A stretch of 5,831 nt of DNA, taken from JAGNZR01 sp051646055. GTDB taxonomy: Bacteria; Fusobacteriota; Fusobacteriia; Fusobacteriales; Fusobacteriaceae. The notes below the pieces were generated by a model, which did no database searches, had not been told where the DNA came from, and saw nothing but the letters and a program-made list of their open reading frames with translations. Shown here in pieces: positions 4,701 through 5,831 of the stretch (position 1 is the first letter of the stretch; every line of letters starts with the position of its first letter). Location: assembly GCA_051646055.1 (NCBI GenBank), contig JBOFCM010000101.1, positions 1 to 5,831 of the forward strand, written 5' to 3'. A program made the position numbers and the translations under genes.

Positions 4701-5827
4701 AGATAGTCCTCATGTACAAGATCCATTCTATCGATAGCATCTATTAGTGTTTTCTCTACACTACTCAGTCTTGCATACTCTGGGTCAGCAGCTCTCTGTT
4801 CTTCAGTCAGTCTTCTATTCATTCTTCTGAGCTTAACAGCTACAAGAGCTCTAACTCTCCCCATAATACTTTTACTCTTATCTACCCCACCGTAAAAGTC
4901 ATTTAGATACATGTTAACTTTATGGAGTTCTGACAATAGTCTAAGTCTATCCTCTTCCCCCATCTGTTCATTGTATTCCTCCTCAATTTTATTGAAGACT
5001 TCTTCTGCCCTTTTAGATAAAGAAGATGTGTAGTTTACAAACTCCATCAGGTCTTCTACCTGCTTTACTTTCTCTAATTTCTTCTCTAGTATTTCAAGTT
5101 TAGCAACTGCTTTCTCATTAGCTTCTTCATCTCTTCTTTTAAGTCTAGCAATGTTTTCTTTAATACCTATCTTAATATCTGTAAGCAGATTATCAAATTT
5201 CTCAGCTAACTCAGCTGTCCCCTTACTATCAGCTGATAGATAAGTAAGACTCTGAGTAAATCTAGACTTATCAAATCTTCCATCAAGCATGGTTCTAGCC
5301 AGGTCCTCTACTGCAGATTCATTAGTGAATCCTAGAGCTTTGGCTATCTTTCTAAAGATTCTATTTACAATCTTCTGAAACTTATTAGGGTTCTGTCTAT
5401 TAATTCTAGCACCAGCAAGACCTATAGCTGTAACAAGTACCTCTTTATCTAGAGCTTCTTTGCTCAACTCTGGGTATCTTTCTTTTACTTTAGCATATAA
5501 CTCAGTACCCTCTAGCTCCTTCATAGCTTGCTTTACTGTAGGGTCATTCTCCCCTAGAAGCTCTACCAGGATGTGGCTGAATTCATGGATGTGTGTGTCT
5601 TCTGTAATCTTTAGAGGGTTAAGTTTAACTACTGTAGTCTTACCAGGTTCAGCAATAACTCTTCCCTTTACCTCCAAAGTAGGATCTATCTCAACATCGA
5701 TGTTAACTCCAGATCTTTTGAAAGAAGCCTGCATAGCCTTTATTTGATCGGCTACGTCTCTGTAAGCTACAGGGTCTACTTCTGCCCCAATTTCTCTGCT
5801 ATCAGACTTAAGATCATAGTTAGACAT
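1781..5827 (-). CDS. Giant phage virion-type protein with N-terminal zinc-metallopeptidase (HExxH) domain
   Basis: This frame of 1348 codons begins at the ATG at 5827. Only four bases precede it in the window, without a stop, so the protein may be longer. A zincin-like domain occupies about 25-140: HIHEFSHILVELLG carries HExxH (H81, E82, H85; bases 5573-5587), and EALDKEVLVTAIG offers a candidate third zinc ligand (E129, or E124). Residues about 200-310 are charged and coiled-coil-like. A long, mostly helical middle without a recognised motif follows. Near the C-terminus come a basic aromatic stretch (about 1123-1146), a hydrophobic helix (about 1206-1223) and six aspartates (1225-1230). Such size and mix suit phage proteins packaged in the capsid and ejected with DNA, or large polyvalent proteins. 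It may process virion proteins or attack host proteins. The zincin motif is seen; the virion role and a crAss-like origin are inferred. Confidence 0.85.
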   Translation of the reverse strand: MSNYDLKSDSREIGAEVDPVAYRDVADQIKAMQASFKRSGVNIDVEIDPTLEVKGRVIAEPGKTTVVKLNPLKITEDTHIHEFSHILVELLGENDPTVKQAMKELEGTELYAKVKERYPELSKEALDKEVLVTAIGLAGARINRQNPNKFQKIVNRIFRKIAKALGFTNESAVEDLARTMLDGRFDKSRFTQSLTYLSADSKGTAELAEKFDNLLTDIKIGIKENIARLKRRDEEANEKAVAKLEILEKKLEKVKQVEDLMEFVNYTSSLSKRAEEVFNKIEEEYNEQMGEEDRLRLLSELHKVNMYLNDFYGGVDKSKSIMGRVRALVAVKLRRMNRRLTEEQRAADPEYARLSSVEKTLIDAIDRMDLVHEDYLNTGIPMIADLLMEYHTPEVNDQINSIIANIDKNKRLIAIDKDAEYNALRKANKEGTLGDEAYQEALVELNIRQMEKKKIGKATIEAELRKAQTDKSYFSYLLDPLVYSSQASLQMFALTVKNKMLEANQNTQDTIFKLAGEYEEYTKVKGTGFDANKFNEDITETVDHSYFDSETGKYKTIKVLSFVQPYDVNAYRKAESQMYEDLKKKYNIPEDKDQRNMWFKDKKNAATIRSFYRGVSDWYAQNSEPSVDSKATLVRLLGEKTNIQSNLNKATAENDGDKMAYYMNELNEVNSVISKIYDPTTKQFKGRAVQPNAKYANPKYTALQNNPAAFKYYTALLDQYKESQTKIGKGKMPGNSWENFSYVAPFILADGLEKVQRDGAIDTVKLKAREAFNFLSTDTSYGDAINANKESGNKLVPIFYTNPTDESMITRDMVSSIIQFTGMADMYKAKSEIQGAVMLMRDIVSNRETIATTADSNPIIHRLSNIVGKTRYKTTDTDAANFKHLDEWIDTVFFGETELKESLSKLGQEISVNKLAGKLAGYTALNNLAFNALQATNQLLIDNVRLIEEGVSGQFFSKSDLAWAKSQFHLSLQGLGQLKDFEAFAPKTKLGQAILYFDALSDVTSSIYKDKSGPKALRALKDTPMILQSIAENETALTRMLALMKSYEGKILDTNGQVLLNEDGKPANMWDVFIVDEKTGRYSIDPRVKDANKLRVQLRNRISGLTKKTNQVKNKFDDAMLQRRWYGKLIMLFRRYFVPSLRRYYGHGNISRLGGGLHRDMELGTVSEGLIHSTFRLFKESFAKKGNFAAVYKQMEDFEKQNVKRFGIQLGFVITCLAILSALQDDDDDDESFAEHFAIYQALRMQSELTQFIKPNEFVKMAESPSATIRTIGKTTELLDQFMIQTGGMITGDTEGMYYERKSGSHLKGDNKFLAKLEDLIPILNGISRSQNPEEASKWFNLGAGSGK

Positions 5828-5831
5828 CTCT

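Noticed and set aside
2436..5747. Three plus-strand frames (2436-2660, 4196-4387, 5460-5747) inside the giant gene
   Set aside because: All lie antisense to the continuous 1348-codon frame, have low-complexity hydrophobic or serine-rich translations, and lack ribosome-binding sites.

Overview
This AT-rich window looks like part of a double-stranded DNA bacteriophage genome, or a prophage. The evidence is a run of tiny, tightly overlapping + strand genes beside a uracil-DNA glycosylase, converging on one giant - strand gene of virion-protein character. The small-gene families (a four-cysteine protein starting MADIAMCSG, proteins ending in YYNETYKGGEQ or starting with TPKEKA) and the HPAAE-type glycosylase resemble genes I associate with phages of Bacteroidota. 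The layout, with nucleic-acid-metabolism genes converging on giant virion genes, would suit a crAss-like phage. That placement is inference from memory and I could not test it by search.

Layout. Positions 1-423 hold the C-terminal part of a family-1 uracil-DNA glycosylase whose 5' end lies outside the window. Positions 423-1714 hold a compact + strand cluster: a 60-aa cysteine-rich protein, a 37-aa ORF, and proteins of 81, 88 and 61 aa. A possible 13-aa minicistron follows, and then a 71-aa protein with a MazG-like helical motif. Most junctions are stop/start overlaps (TGATG or ATGA), so the genes are probably co-transcribed and translationally coupled. Two junctions carry the same 20-bp cassette, a perfect extended Shine-Dalgarno sequence plus start codon, which also encodes the KGGEQ tail of the upstream protein. 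At the second cassette, a 60-bp block of three 16-bp direct repeats, 20-21 bp apart, sits between the ribosome-binding site and the 71-aa gene. This is the most unusual feature of the window.

A GC-rich hairpin followed by seven T (1746-1771) closes the + cluster. It lies between the two convergent stop codons and may work in both directions.

Positions 1781-5827 (- strand) are one open frame of 1348 codons. It has an N-terminal HEFSH zinc-metallopeptidase signature, coiled-coil-rich charged regions, and a C-terminal hydrophobic helix followed by six aspartates. It is best read as a large phage virion or ejected 'cargo' protein with a zincin domain. Its true start may lie beyond the window.

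How the genes may work together: the glycosylase acts in uracil removal from DNA, and the 71-aa protein may belong to a nucleotide-pyrophosphohydrolase-like family, so part of the + cluster could serve genome maintenance or nucleotide metabolism. The other small proteins have no function I can assign. The - strand gene probably belongs to the virion programme. Every stretch over 300 bases is occupied by a gene.
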